From Pseudomonas sp. PB106 (GTDB lineage: Bacteria; Pseudomonadota; Gammaproteobacteria; Pseudomonadales; Pseudomonadaceae), in assembly GCF_009764645.1 (NCBI RefSeq), contig NZ_RWIM01000022.1, positions 1 to 64,000 of the forward strand: a DNA stretch of 64,000 bases, read 5' to 3'. Positions 37,558-47,741 of this stretch are shown here, piece by piece. The notes under the pieces were generated by a model, which made no database searches, was not told the origin of the DNA, and worked only from the letters and a program-made list of their open reading frames with translations. The translations under genes and the position numbers were made by a program. Within the stretch, counting starts at the first letter, position 1; the number at the start of each line of letters is the position of its first letter.

Positions 37558-40500
37558 ATGCGCCAGCTCACTCGATACTGGCTGCTGGGATTGGCCGTTA
37601 TTGCCAACACAGTGCTGGCGGCGCCGGTCGATACCCTGCATGTGCTCGGCCGTTCCAGCGTTGACGGTTACAGCGTCCCGCTCGAGAGTCAGGACTGGTC
37701 CTGGCTGCGCGGCAAAGGCACTTTGCGCCTGGGGGCTTCTGCTCCTGACTATGCCCCCTTTGTAATCACCAGCAACGGTAATGATTACGAAGGGCTGACG
37801 GCCGATTACGCGCAGTTGCTCAGTCAACTGTTGAATATCCCCATCGAAGTGCGTCGCTATGCCTCGCGCGCCGACGTGCTGGCGGCACTGAAAAACGGTG
37901 AAGTGGACTTGCTCGGTACGTCCAACGGTTTTGAAGCCGCTGACCCTGATCTGGCAATGTCGCAGGCCTACGCTGACGATGTGCCAACCCTAGTGACGCG
38001 AGTCGGCGACAGTCAGAACCTGTCCCCGGACCTGGCCGGCAAACAAGTGGCGATGCTTTATCACTACCTGCCGCCCGACCGGGTCAGAGCGTTCTATCCG
38101 CACGCCGATGTCCGCCTTTATCCCTCGACAATGAGTGCGATCGGAGCTGTGGCGTTTGGCAGTGCCGACGTCTACCTCGGCGACTCGATCAGCGCCCATT
38201 ACCTGATCAACAAGAATTACCTGAACAACGTGCAACTGGCCGACTTCTCGCAGATGGAGGTGCAGAACTTTGCCTTCGCGATGCCTCGCGGCAATGAGCG
38301 GTTGTTGCGCATCGTCAACGCGGCACTGGCGAGTATTCCGCCCGGCGAGCGCATGACCATTCTGCGCCGCTGGAGCGCCGGCGGTGCAAGCATGCCGGGC
38401 CAGCAGGCACCGCATTTCAGTACCAGCGAACAGCGCTGGATGGCCCTGCATCCGCGTCTGCGGGTGGCCGTCGACGGCAGCTTTCTGCCGCTGTCGTTTT
38501 ACGGACAGGACGGCGTGTTTCGCGGGATCAGCGCCGATGTGCTGGCCAAAGTTGCCTTGCGTACCGGCCTCAAGTTCGATGTGCAGCAAGCGCAATCGGT
38601 GCCGGAGCTGATCGAGCAGATTCGCGGCAACCAGGCAGACTTGTTGATTACCTTGACCCCAAGCGTCGAACGCGAGGACACCTTGCGTTTCACCCGGCCG
38701 TATCTGAGCACGCCGTTTGTGCTGGTCAGCCGCATCGCCGCCAACAGCCCCGGCACCCTCGACGAGATGCTCGGCAAACGGCTGGCAGTGATTCGCGGCA
38801 CCCCGGTGCGCGACATGCTGGTCGACCAATATCCGCAGGTGACGCTGGTCGATGCCGACAACGCCCAGCAAGCGATGGCCATGGTCGCCAATGGTCAGGC
38901 GGAGGCCGCAGTCAATTCACTGATCACGGCGCGCTATATGATTTCCCGGCAGTATCGCGATCGATTGCGCATCACCAGCACCGTCGGTACGCAGTCGGCT
39001 CAAATGGCATTTGCCACGGCGCGAGGGGCACTGGAGCTGTACTCGATCCTCGATAAAGCGCTGCTCAGCATCCCACCGGAAGAACTGGATGAGGTGACCA
39101 ATCGCTGGCGCAGCGAAGTGGTGGTCGATGACAGTTACTGGCTGCGCAATCGCAGCGCGATCATTCAGGGTTTTGCTTTGGCGGCGGTATTGTTGCTGGT
39201 GGCATTGGGCTGGATCGCCTATCTGCGGTTGCTGATGCGCAAACGCCGACAGGCGGAAATCGCCCTCAACGATCAACTCGAATTCATGCGCGTATTGATC
39301 GATGGCACGCCGCATCCAATCTATGTGCGTGACCGCGCCGGCAAACTGTTGGTGTGTAACGAAGGCTATCTGCAGGTCTTCCAGGTCGAGCGTGATGCGG
39401 TGATTGGCAAGACTGTGCGAGAAGGTGTGCTGAAGAACCCCGAGGAAGCCCAGGCCTATCACGATGATTACCTGCAAGCGATGAGCGAGGGCTTGCCACG
39501 CGTGCAGGATCGCAGCCTGACCTTGGGCGGAAGCGTATTGACCATCTATCACTGGATGCTGCCGTATCGCGGCAGTGACGGTGAGGTCAGCGGCATGATC
39601 GGCGGCTGGATCGACGTCAGTGAGCGCCAGCACCTGCTTGAAGCCTTGCGTGACGCGAAGGACGACGCCGACGACGCCAACCGTGCCAAGACCTCGTTCC
39701 TCGCCACCATGAGCCATGAAATCCGCACACCGATGAACGCGGTGATCGGCATGCTCGAACTGGCGCTGAAGAAAGCCGATCAAGGCATCCTTGATCGGCT
39801 CGCCATCGAAGTTGCGTCCGGTGCCGCCCGTGGCTTGCTGGATTTGATTGGCGACATCCTGGACATCGCCCGCATTGAATCCGGGCGTTTGTCCTTGACG
39901 CCAGAGCGGGCCAATCTGCGCGAACTGGTCGAGTCGGTCGTGCGCATTTTCGAGGGCCTGGCGCGGCAGAAACAGCTGCGCCTGCAACTGGATCTGGATG
40001 CCTTGAGAGACGTCGATGTGCTGATTGATCCGCTGCGTTTCAAGCAAGTGCTGTCGAACCTGTTGAGCAATGCGATCAAGTTTACCGACGCGGGGCAGGT
40101 GTTGCTGAGCGTACAGGTGGCGCCCGAGAGTGCTGAACGATTAAGCCTGTGTCTGCGGGTCATGGACAGCGGTCGCGGGATTTCCCGGGAGGATCAGGCG
40201 CAGTTGTTCAGCCTGTTCTCTCAGGCCGGCAATCATGGCCAGTCGGCGCGCGGTGGTTCCGGGCTGGGTCTGGTGATCAGCCGTACGCTTTGCGAAATGA
40301 TGGGCGGCAGTCTGACGTTGTCCAGCGAGTTGGGGCAGGGCACGCAGGTTGAGGTGCGCCTGACCCTGCCGACGCTCGAACCACTTGCGACCGCGCCGGT
40401 CGAGGACATGGAACCGCTGCGCAACCACCACAGCCTGAATATTCTGGTCATCGATGACTATCCGGCCAACCGCTTGCTGCTGTCACAACAGTTGAGCTAC

Positions 40501-41172
40501 TTGGGCCATCGCGTCACAGACGCTGAAGACGGAGCCAAGGGACTGCGTACCTGGCGCAATCAAACGTTCGACGTGGTCATCACCGATTGCAACATGCCAG
40601 TCATGAACGGCTACCAACTGGCCCGGGCGATCCGCGATGAAGAGGCGGCGCGAGGGCTGCCGCGCAGCCTGGTGCTGGGTTTCACCGCTAATGCCCTGGC
40701 CGAGGAGAGGGAGCGTTGCGCCGAGGCCGGGATGGACGATTGTCTGTTCAAACCGATCAGCCTCAAGGACCTGAATTTACGGCTGGCAACCGTCGTTGCG
40801 CAGGCGCGTGCGACGGTCGAAGCGCCGGTGCCGACAGCGGGTGATATCGACTTGGGGAGTCTCGAGCAACTGACCCGTGGCGACCGCGAATCGATCAAAA
40901 GTCTGTTGACCGATCTCGCCACCAGTAATGCCCAGGACATGGCAAAACTGCTGCGCCTGTTTACCCAGCATGACGTCCAGGGCCTTGCCGATCTCGCACA
41001 CCGGATCAAGGGCGGAGCGCGGATCATCAAGGCGCAGGCATTGATCCAGGCGTGTGAAGCGCTGGAGGCCGCCAGTGGAGGGCTGGACACCCAAGTGCTG
41101 ACCGAAGCCGTGGACCGGCTTCAACAATCGATGGAGCAATTGGCGGACAAACTGGATGAGTATCTGGCGTAA
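37558..41172 (+). CDS. BvgS/RocS-like hybrid sensor kinase with PAS domain (copy 1)
   Basis: 1204-residue unorthodox sensor. A signal peptide (1-22) is followed by two periplasmic solute-binding (SBP_bac_3/VFT) domains, about 45-275 and 290-520, one membrane helix about 530-553, a PAS domain about 575-690, a histidine kinase with His720 ([12 protein letters not shown]), ATPase boxes ([25 protein letters not shown]), a receiver domain with Asp1010 (ITDCNMPVMNG) and a C-terminal Hpt domain with His1148 (AHRIKGGA). This is the four-step phosphorelay layout of BvgS/EvgS/RocS. It starts directly after the regulator stop codon. The periplasmic ligand is unknown. Confidence 0.93.
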   Translation: MRQLTRYWLLGLAVIANTVLAAPVDTLHVLGRSSVDGYSVPLESQDWSWLRGKGTLRLGASAPDYAPFVITSNGNDYEGLTADYAQLLSQLLNIPIEVRRYASRADVLAALKNGEVDLLGTSNGFEAADPDLAMSQAYADDVPTLVTRVGDSQNLSPDLAGKQVAMLYHYLPPDRVRAFYPHADVRLYPSTMSAIGAVAFGSADVYLGDSISAHYLINKNYLNNVQLADFSQMEVQNFAFAMPRGNERLLRIVNAALASIPPGERMTILRRWSAGGASMPGQQAPHFSTSEQRWMALHPRLRVAVDGSFLPLSFYGQDGVFRGISADVLAKVALRTGLKFDVQQAQSVPELIEQIRGNQADLLITLTPSVEREDTLRFTRPYLSTPFVLVSRIAANSPGTLDEMLGKRLAVIRGTPVRDMLVDQYPQVTLVDADNAQQAMAMVANGQAEAAVNSLITARYMISRQYRDRLRITSTVGTQSAQMAFATARGALELYSILDKALLSIPPEELDEVTNRWRSEVVVDDSYWLRNRSAIIQGFALAAVLLLVALGWIAYLRLLMRKRRQAEIALNDQLEFMRVLIDGTPHPIYVRDRAGKLLVCNEGYLQVFQVERDAVIGKTVREGVLKNPEEAQAYHDDYLQAMSEGLPRVQDRSLTLGGSVLTIYHWMLPYRGSDGEVSGMIGGWIDVSERQHLLEALRDAKDDADDANRAKTSFLATMSHEIRTPMNAVIGMLELALKKADQGILDRLAIEVASGAARGLLDLIGDILDIARIESGRLSLTPERANLRELVESVVRIFEGLARQKQLRLQLDLDALRDVDVLIDPLRFKQVLSNLLSNAIKFTDAGQVLLSVQVAPESAERLSLCLRVMDSGRGISREDQAQLFSLFSQAGNHGQSARGGSGLGLVISRTLCEMMGGSLTLSSELGQGTQVEVRLTLPTLEPLATAPVEDMEPLRNHHSLNILVIDDYPANRLLLSQQLSYLGHRVTDAEDGAKGLRTWRNQTFDVVITDCNMPVMNGYQLARAIRDEEAARGLPRSLVLGFTANALAEERERCAEAGMDDCLFKPISLKDLNLRLATVVAQARATVEAPVPTAGDIDLGSLEQLTRGDRESIKSLLTDLATSNAQDMAKLLRLFTQHDVQGLADLAHRIKGGARIIKAQALIQACEALEAASGGLDTQVLTEAVDRLQQSMEQLADKLDEYLA

Positions 41173-41544
41173 CTTTCCAGTGCTCTTTTGCAGACATTTC
41201 TCGCGAATGTGCTCCGCCACTATTGGCCGATTTTCCGTACGACAAGCCTTGGCGCGATGTGCGCGTGAAGGCTTCACCGATGACCCTGCAATAGGGTAAC
41301 GGATGTTTTGAATGCTATTGCTTGGGAAATTTCCTACAAGTGAAGGGAGGTTTCCTACTCTTATTTTCCTCTCCGATCGCTAGATTCATGGCCTCATCAC
41401 GATGACATCGCCGTGCTCTATGGTGCGGTCTCCAGAGCGTTCTGCAGTTTTTTTCAGACTTGTCTTACATGCGTGATGGGGTTTTTTGTCTAGTGTTGGG
41501 CTTCCTCGCGAAAGCGGACGTTTTTCAGGCCACTGTCGAAACCA
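41173..41544 (+). other. Intergenic region with paired TTTCCTA sites
   Basis: 372 bp without a recognisable gene. Two exact TTTCCTA heptads, at 41330-41336 and 41351-41357, lie 21 bp apart on the same face of the helix. TTTCCTC follows at 41365. The downstream gene begins at 41545. No terminator after the kinase is evident. Confidence 0.5.
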
Positions 41545-41934
41545 ATGTCATACAAATGCTGGCGAATCCTGATTGCCGAAGAGCAGTTCGCGCTGCAGAA
41601 CCGAATCTGCAGATCCCTCGCTCTATTGGGCTACCGAACCTCGACGTCGGTGCATTCGTTTCGCGAACTGTTGGGCGTCACTCAGTACTCGCACGAGCCC
41701 TTCGAGCTCTTTGACCTGATGCTCATCAACGGTGAACTGATGGTCGCCGCAGGCATTGACCCGGTGCGTTTTTTTCAATGCGTGACGCAGATTCGTCACG
41801 CCGTTATTTATGACGAGCGACGCGGTCAGGTCCGGCCAGAGACGCTCTACACCCGTCAATGCCGGCAGTTGGCACTGATCCGTAGTCCGGATCAACAAAC
41901 GCTTGGCTCTCTACTGGAGCAACTTGATGTTTAG
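41545..41934 (+). CDS. Small receiver-like protein lacking the phospho-Asp (pseudo-receiver 1)
   Basis: 129-residue cytosolic protein with no effector domain. The N-terminus (CWRILIAEEQFALQNRI) lines up with the beta1/alpha1 start of response-regulator receivers with EE for DD. The beta3 strand reads DLMLINGEL, so the phospho-accepting Asp is Asn62. No signal peptide or membrane helix. It overlaps the start of the EAL gene by 8 bp, indicating coupling. The protein at 43.3 kb has the same plan. Function is not known; a phosphorylation-independent partner for the kinases or the EAL protein is an inference. Confidence 0.7.
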   Translation: MSYKCWRILIAEEQFALQNRICRSLALLGYRTSTSVHSFRELLGVTQYSHEPFELFDLMLINGELMVAAGIDPVRFFQCVTQIRHAVIYDERRGQVRPETLYTRQCRQLALIRSPDQQTLGSLLEQLDV

Positions 41935-43234
41935 GAAATTTCCTTCATTTTTTCGGACGCTTTCCAGAGAACCGAGCATTGAATTGGCTCAGCCTGGCGG
42001 CGGATGTTCAATCAACGAGCCGCCCATGCCCGATTTGCCGCTGCATGTATTAGTGCTGGAAGACCATGCCTTTCAGCGATCGGTGGCGGTCAACATGCTG
42101 CGCACCCTCGGTTGTCGAGAAGTATTCGAGGCCAGTGATGGCGATCAAGCACTGGCGATGCTGCAGACAGTCGGTACGGTCGACGTAGCTCTGTGCGATT
42201 TGCAGATGGAGGGGATGGACGGCCTGGAGTTTCTGCAGCGGGTCGGCGCCACAGGTCAGGTCAAGTCAGTGATCATCAGCAGTTCACTGTCAGCGGACCT
42301 GCGCCGCGCCGTGCATCAAATGGTCGCGTTGCTTGGCCTGGAATTGCTCGGCGACGTGGGCAAGCCGTTGCATATTCAGATGCTGGCGGATTTGCTCGAT
42401 AAGTTCGCCAACCGGCCAGCCATGCCGCAACCACCTGACGCGGCCATCACGCTGGCCGACGAAGGCGCTGTGCGGCAGGCGCTGGCCGAGCAACAATTGC
42501 AGGCCTGGTATCAGCCCAAATTCAATCTGCACAGCGGTGAAGTGTGTGGCGTCGAAGTGTTGTGCCGCTGGTTGCACCCAACGCAAGGAGTGATCTCGCC
42601 TGCGTTATTCATGCCGGTTCTGGAACGCTGTGGTTTGCTCGATGAGTTGCTGTTTCTGCAACTCGAACAGGCGTTGACGGTGCAGCGTCGTGCCCGCGAG
42701 CGAGGGTTCCCCTTGAATGTTGCGTTCAATCTGCAAGCCGTCCAACTGGCCAGCGGTGAACTGGCGTCAACGTTGCGCAGCCTGCTGGCGCGTCACCGGA
42801 CTTGCGGCGCGAGCGTGACCTTCGAACTGACCGAAAGCGGCCTGTTGGAGGCCCCGGCCACCAGCCTTGAATCGCTGGTGCGCCTGCGCATGATGGGCTG
42901 CCGCTTGTCGATCGATGACTTCGGGGCAGGCTTCTCCTCACTGCAGCGGCTGTGCCAGTTACCGTTCAACGAAATCAAGCTCGATGCCGATTTCATTCGC
43001 AACCTTGAGCACGAACCCCGTTGCCGTGCAGCCATCAGCAGCACCCTGGCGCTGGGCGAAACCCTGGGCATGAGCGTGGTGATCGAAGGGATCGAGACCG
43101 ACGCGCAGCGCCGTGAGCTGCTCGCCCTGGGGTGCACGCTAGGGCAGGGCTATTGGTACGCACGACCGATGCCCGCAGACGATTTATTGAATTGGCTGCA
43201 GCAACGCAGCGATCAGCAAAGCTCGGATGAATGA
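41927..43234 (+). CDS. RocR-like receiver-EAL cyclic-di-GMP phosphodiesterase
   Basis: 435 residues from ATG 41927 (GGAG seven bases upstream, overlapping the preceding stop), or 402 from ATG 42026, which is nearer the RocR length. The receiver domain begins HVLVLEDHAFQRSVAV, with the Asp in ALCDLQMEGMDG. The EAL domain covers about the last 250 residues with EVLCRW (the EAL motif), FELTESG, DDFGAGFSSL, KLD, VIEGIE and GQGY, so the metal-binding and catalytic residues look intact and an active phosphodiesterase is expected. In P. aeruginosa RocR sits with RocS1/RocA1 and competes with RocA1 for the kinase phosphorelay; the same setting is seen here. Confidence 0.88.
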   Translation: MFRKFPSFFRTLSREPSIELAQPGGGCSINEPPMPDLPLHVLVLEDHAFQRSVAVNMLRTLGCREVFEASDGDQALAMLQTVGTVDVALCDLQMEGMDGLEFLQRVGATGQVKSVIISSSLSADLRRAVHQMVALLGLELLGDVGKPLHIQMLADLLDKFANRPAMPQPPDAAITLADEGAVRQALAEQQLQAWYQPKFNLHSGEVCGVEVLCRWLHPTQGVISPALFMPVLERCGLLDELLFLQLEQALTVQRRARERGFPLNVAFNLQAVQLASGELASTLRSLLARHRTCGASVTFELTESGLLEAPATSLESLVRLRMMGCRLSIDDFGAGFSSLQRLCQLPFNEIKLDADFIRNLEHEPRCRAAISSTLALGETLGMSVVIEGIETDAQRRELLALGCTLGQGYWYARPMPADDLLNWLQQRSDQQSSDE

Positions 43235-43323
43235 CCGGTTTTTTCGGAAACGTCCTACAGAAGCATCTTTGGGGCTTGCGTAGTCTTGCGCCATCCAAAC
43301 ACCTGACCACCGGGAGATTGATC

Positions 43324-43746
43324 ATGACCAATAAAGCCCTGCGCATTCTGATCGCCGACCCACAGCATTTTCACCGGATGAAAATCGAGCGCTTGTTCAA
43401 CGCACTGGATTATTACCGCGTTGCCCCGGTGCAAAACCTCGCCGAGCTTTTGACCCTGGTGGACTATGGCTGCGAACCGTTCGATGCGGTGGTGATCAAT
43501 GCCGAGCTGGCGTCGGGTTCGCTGAATCTGCTGGGGTTCTTCCTCGACAACCCCCAGGTTCGTCAGGTGTTGATCTACAACGAGCCTTCGGCCCCCAGGA
43601 ATGCGACGCTTGGCTACGCTCAGAAAAACGTGCAGATCAGTCATGTGGCGTTGCCAGGCGCCCAAGCCATCAGGCACCTGATGACGGTGGTTGACGCACC
43701 TCGGTGGGCGCAAGGGCCCTCCTTGCCGCAGCGTGCGTATGCATAG
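43324..43746 (+). CDS. Small receiver-like protein lacking the phospho-Asp (pseudo-receiver 2)
   Basis: 140-residue cytosolic protein parallel to the one at 41.5 kb. It starts with a receiver-like RILIADPQHFHRMKIERLF (DP instead of DD), and its beta3 strand AVVINAELASG puts Asn59 at the phosphorylation position. Both proteins share the pattern RILIA, an aromatic/Glu-Leu-Leu middle and INxEL. A ribosome site (GGGAG) precedes the ATG. A TCCTACA motif lies about 70 bp upstream. No known function. Confidence 0.7.
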   Translation: MTNKALRILIADPQHFHRMKIERLFNALDYYRVAPVQNLAELLTLVDYGCEPFDAVVINAELASGSLNLLGFFLDNPQVRQVLIYNEPSAPRNATLGYAQKNVQISHVALPGAQAIRHLMTVVDAPRWAQGPSLPQRAYA

Positions 43747-43762
43747 AATTTCGTTTGTCGCA

Positions 43763-43778
43763 ACTGTCAGGTCTGACA
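43763..43778. promoter_or_regulatory. CTGTCAG-GT-CTGACAG palindrome
   Basis: A 16-bp palindrome with 7-bp arms, between pseudo-receiver 2 and the second regulator gene, 104 bp before its start. A candidate operator; no known family recognised. Confidence 0.35.
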
Positions 43779-43881
43779 GGTGAATCACGTCCCGTTCCGT
43801 GCAACAGTCTTTGCGCAGCCACAGCGTCCGGAACAATCGGCAACCGTGGCGTCTTCTTCACGTTTTGCCCTGGGAGTGTTC

Positions 43882-44508
43882 ATGAAGTCAGCGCTGATCG
43901 TCGATGATCATCCGGTGGTGCGTGCCGCCGTCAGGATCGTGCTGCAAACCGAGGGCTTCAAGGATATTCACGAAGTCTCCAATGGCAGCGAGGTGGTGCC
44001 GCTGATTCGTGAGTACAAACCCCAACTGGTGGTGCTTGACCTGCGTCTGCCGACGATCGAGGGGCTGGATGTGCTGGCCAGAATCAAGGCGAACGATCTG
44101 GACTGTCGAGTCCTGATCTTCACTTCGCATGAAGCCATGTTCTATCAGGAGCGCTGCATACGCGCCGGGGCCATGGCGTACGTGACCAAAACCAATCAAC
44201 TGCAACAATTGCACAAGGCCATTCAGGCGGTGATGTCGGGCTACACCTATTTCACTTCGTTGTCCGACAGTGCCAATACGCTGAACACGGTGCAGCTCAC
44301 CGAAAAGCAGATGATCGATCAACTGTCGGATCGCGAATTGAGCATTTTCCGGCAACTGGCCCAGGGCAAGGCCAATAAGGCGATTGCCGAAGACATGCAC
44401 TTGAGCCACAAAACCATCAGTACCTATAAAACCCGGACGATGCAAAAACTCGGGTTGTCGTCAGTGGTGCACTTGCGCGATTTCGCCAAGCGCAACCAAC
44501 TGACCTGA
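43882..44508 (+). CDS. BvgA/RocA-like NarL-family response regulator (copy 2)
   Basis: 208 residues, the same length and layout as the regulator at 36.9 kb. Receiver with DD at 8-9 and Asp53 ([11 protein letters not shown]), Lys in VTKTNQ, and a LuxR-type HTH ([25 protein letters not shown]). The ATG at 43882 follows GGGAG. The kinase gene starts 10 bp after its stop. Many aligned residues with copy 1 (for example the [10 protein letters not shown] / [10 protein letters not shown] helix and FAKRN end) indicate a tandem duplication of the pair. Confidence 0.9.
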   Translation: MKSALIVDDHPVVRAAVRIVLQTEGFKDIHEVSNGSEVVPLIREYKPQLVVLDLRLPTIEGLDVLARIKANDLDCRVLIFTSHEAMFYQERCIRAGAMAYVTKTNQLQQLHKAIQAVMSGYTYFTSLSDSANTLNTVQLTEKQMIDQLSDRELSIFRQLAQGKANKAIAEDMHLSHKTISTYKTRTMQKLGLSSVVHLRDFAKRNQLT

Positions 44509-44518
44509 GGCGCAAACC

Positions 44519-47500
44519 ATGAGGTGGATGTGTCGAGTCTGCCTGCTGTGGTTGAGCTTTACCGCGATGTGCGGAGCGGATGAAACGCCGCAGGTACTCG
44601 AAGTGCTGACGCGTTCGGGCCTGGAGAACGTCCAGTTGCGGCTGGACGAGCAGGATCGCCAATGGTTGCGCGAGCATCCCGTCTTGCGTATGGGAGTTTC
44701 CGGGCCGGACTATCCTCCTTTCGAAATCACCCGCAATCAGCATGAGCTGGAAGGACTGACAGCCGATTACGCCGATCTGCTGGGGCAATTGCTTGGCGTC
44801 AGGATCGAAGTCCGACGCTTCAGCAACCGTGAGGCCGTGATGGCGGCTCTCAAGGACGGCGAACTGGATTTGTTGGGGACGTCCAACCATTTCGAAACCG
44901 CCGACCCGGAGATTGTTCTGTCCAGGGCCTATGCGGAAGATCAGCCGATGCTGGTGACCCGCGTCGATGATCCGCAACCGGCGCAACTCATTGGCAAACG
45001 CATCGCCATCGTCGAAGACTATCTGCCATTGTCCAGCGTGCAGAGGGTTTATCCGCTGGCCGATGTGCAGCGCTATCACTCAGCGATGGACGCGCTCGGT
45101 GCCGTGGCGTTCGGTACGGATGATGTCTACCTGGGCGATTTCATCAGCGCCAATTACCTGATCAACACCAATTATCGCAATGACCTGCAACTGGCCGGGC
45201 CGGCGGGCCTGGATGCCAACCCCTTCGGTTTTGCGCTGCAGCGCCGCGATGCGCGACTCAAGCGCATCATCGACAAGGCGCTCGTCGCGATTCCGATGGA
45301 GCGCCGCCAACGTATTGAACAGCGCTGGAGTGCAGGCCATGCCGACATGGCCGAACAGTCGCGGGTGCAACTCAGCGTCAGCGAACAGGCCTGGCTGGAT
45401 CAACACCCACGCGTGAGGGTCGGCGTTATCGACGATTTTGCACCGCTGACGTTCTTTGACGCCGACGGCCGTTTAAGCGGGCTTTCAGCGCAACTGCTCA
45501 GTTTGATCAGTCAGCGCAGCGGGCTGAACTTCGACATCGTGCGCGGAACCTCGCTGGATCGCCAGATCGAGCAGCTCAAGGCCGGTGACATTGATGTGTT
45601 GCCCGTGGTGACGCCCAGCAGTGAGCGAGAGGCGGAGCTGCATTTTACCCGTGCCTATTTGAATAACCCGTTTGTGCTGGTAGGGGCTGCCACTGCACAG
45701 AGGCCGCCGACACTCGACGATCTGCAAGATAAACGGCTGGCAATTTATCGCGGGCACCCGTTGCGTGCCTATTTGGCCGCCCATGCCCCGCGAATTCGTC
45801 TGGTTGAAGTCAGCAGCCCGGCAGCCGGCATGGCGTTGATCGCCAAAGGGCAGGCTGAGGTAACAGTCAGTTCTTTGCTGGTGGCGCGTTATCTGATCGC
45901 TCGCCAATACCGTGAGCGTTTGCGTATCTATGGCACGGTGGGCGATCAACCGGCACGCATTGCTCTGGCGACGTCACCTCAGGCCACGGCACTGCACTCG
46001 ATATTGAACAAGGCTTTGCTGAGTATTGCGCCGCAGCAAATGGATGAGTTGGTCGAGCGTTGGAGCCATGATGTCGTGGTCGAAGACAGCTATTGGTTGC
46101 GTCATCGCCGCGAAATTCTTCTGGGCTTTACCGGTGCGGCCGGCTTGCTGGTGCTGGCGCTGGTGTGGATCGGATTTCAGCGCTGGCAGATTCGCCAGCG
46201 TCAGCAATGGTTGCACCGTTTGCAGGAAGCCAAGGATGTCGCCGATGACGCCAATCGCGCCAAGAGCACGTTTCTGGCGACCATGAGCCATGAAATCCGG
46301 ACACCGATGAACGCGTTGATCGGCATGCTGGAGCTGGCGCTGAAACGCGCTGAAGACGGCGTGACGGATCGCTTGGCCATACAGGTAGCGTCCAATGCCG
46401 GTCAACAATTGCTGGCATTGATCGGCGACATTCTCGACATTTCGCGAATTGAATCGGGGCATCTTGCGCTTGTCCCGGAGCGCGCCAATTTGCGTGAGTT
46501 GGTGCTCTCGATATGCCGGGTCTTCGAGGGTCTGGCACGGCAGAAACGCTTGCTCTGGTGCATTGATCTGGATGCGCGCAGTGACGTCGACGTGCAGATC
46601 GATCCAACGCGATTCAAGCAGGTGCTGTCGAACCTGCTGAGCAATGCGATCAAGTTCACCGAAGCAGGCGAAGTGAGGCTGCAGCTGAAACTGGCCACCA
46701 GCGCCAATCAGCGTCTGGCGGTATGCGTGATCATCGAGGACAGTGGCATCGGCATCAGCGCCGAGGATCAGCAACGGCTGTTCAGCCCGTTCGTCCAGGC
46801 TGGCAACAATCCTGGGGCGGCACGCAACGGCTCCGGACTGGGGTTGGTGATCAGTCGCAGTCTTTGCGAAATGATGGGCGGGACCTTGCACCTCGATAGC
46901 AAGCCTGGGGACGGAACGCGGGTTGAGGTCAGGCTCGATTTGCGGGTGTTGGAGGCACGGATGCCGAGTCCGGTGGTACCAGAAGCCGCCGTTGTACCTG
47001 CCCGCTCACTGAGCATTCTGGTAGTAGACGACCATCCGGTGAACCGCTTGTTGTTGTGCTGGCAATTAAGTGAACTCGGGCATCAAACGGTCGACACTGA
47101 GGATGGCGGGCAAGGTATGGAGCGCTGGAGGGCGCATCCTTTCGACGTGGTAATCACCGATTGCAACATGCCCCGCTGCAATGGCTATGATTTGACGCGG
47201 GCAATCCGTGATGAAGAGGCCGCGATCGACCGAACCCCGTGTCTGATCCTCGGCTTCACTGCCAACGCCCAGGCTGAAGAGCGCTTGCGCTGTTTCGAAG
47301 CGGGGATGGACGATTGCCTGTTCAAGCCGATCCGCTTGAATGATTTGCAGCAAGCCCTGGAAGGTTTCAGTCATGGCGACCATGAAAACGATTCGAACGG
47401 GCAGCCTGACCTGACGGAAATCGACCTCAGCGCGCTGGAGCAGATGGCCGGGAATGATCACGCGTTGATGGATCGCTTGCGCAGTGAAGTGTTGAACAGT

Positions 47501-47737
47501 CTGCGTGACGATCTGCAACGGCTTGATGAGTTGAGTCTCGAGCCGGACTGCAGCGGTTTGCGTGATCTGGCTCACCACATCAAGGGTGGTGCGCAAATGG
47601 TTGGCGCGGCGCGGCTGGTATCGGCGTGTGTTGACCTCGAACACACTTGCCGCGCGACAGAAACCGTGGCGATTGTCCCGGCCATCAACGTGTTGCGCGA
47701 AGCCATGCAGGGCCTCGCGCAACGCCTTCAGGCTTGA
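44519..47737 (+). CDS. BvgS/RocS-like hybrid sensor kinase without PAS (copy 2)
   Basis: 1072 residues, with the layout of the first sensor minus the PAS domain: signal peptide 1-20, two solute-binding domains (about 45-265 and 280-510), a membrane helix about 530-553, a direct run into the kinase with His591 ([12 protein letters not shown]), ATPase boxes ([25 protein letters not shown]), a receiver domain with Asp881 ([11 protein letters not shown]) and Hpt with His1019 (AHHIKGGAQ). The loss or gain of PAS is the main difference between the two sensors. The gene ends 4 bp from the convergent dkgB stop. Confidence 0.93.
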   Translation: MRWMCRVCLLWLSFTAMCGADETPQVLEVLTRSGLENVQLRLDEQDRQWLREHPVLRMGVSGPDYPPFEITRNQHELEGLTADYADLLGQLLGVRIEVRRFSNREAVMAALKDGELDLLGTSNHFETADPEIVLSRAYAEDQPMLVTRVDDPQPAQLIGKRIAIVEDYLPLSSVQRVYPLADVQRYHSAMDALGAVAFGTDDVYLGDFISANYLINTNYRNDLQLAGPAGLDANPFGFALQRRDARLKRIIDKALVAIPMERRQRIEQRWSAGHADMAEQSRVQLSVSEQAWLDQHPRVRVGVIDDFAPLTFFDADGRLSGLSAQLLSLISQRSGLNFDIVRGTSLDRQIEQLKAGDIDVLPVVTPSSEREAELHFTRAYLNNPFVLVGAATAQRPPTLDDLQDKRLAIYRGHPLRAYLAAHAPRIRLVEVSSPAAGMALIAKGQAEVTVSSLLVARYLIARQYRERLRIYGTVGDQPARIALATSPQATALHSILNKALLSIAPQQMDELVERWSHDVVVEDSYWLRHRREILLGFTGAAGLLVLALVWIGFQRWQIRQRQQWLHRLQEAKDVADDANRAKSTFLATMSHEIRTPMNALIGMLELALKRAEDGVTDRLAIQVASNAGQQLLALIGDILDISRIESGHLALVPERANLRELVLSICRVFEGLARQKRLLWCIDLDARSDVDVQIDPTRFKQVLSNLLSNAIKFTEAGEVRLQLKLATSANQRLAVCVIIEDSGIGISAEDQQRLFSPFVQAGNNPGAARNGSGLGLVISRSLCEMMGGTLHLDSKPGDGTRVEVRLDLRVLEARMPSPVVPEAAVVPARSLSILVVDDHPVNRLLLCWQLSELGHQTVDTEDGGQGMERWRAHPFDVVITDCNMPRCNGYDLTRAIRDEEAAIDRTPCLILGFTANAQAEERLRCFEAGMDDCLFKPIRLNDLQQALEGFSHGDHENDSNGQPDLTEIDLSALEQMAGNDHALMDRLRSEVLNSLRDDLQRLDELSLEPDCSGLRDLAHHIKGGAQMVGAARLVSACVDLEHTCRATETVAIVPAINVLREAMQGLAQRLQA

Positions 47738-47741
47738 GCGA

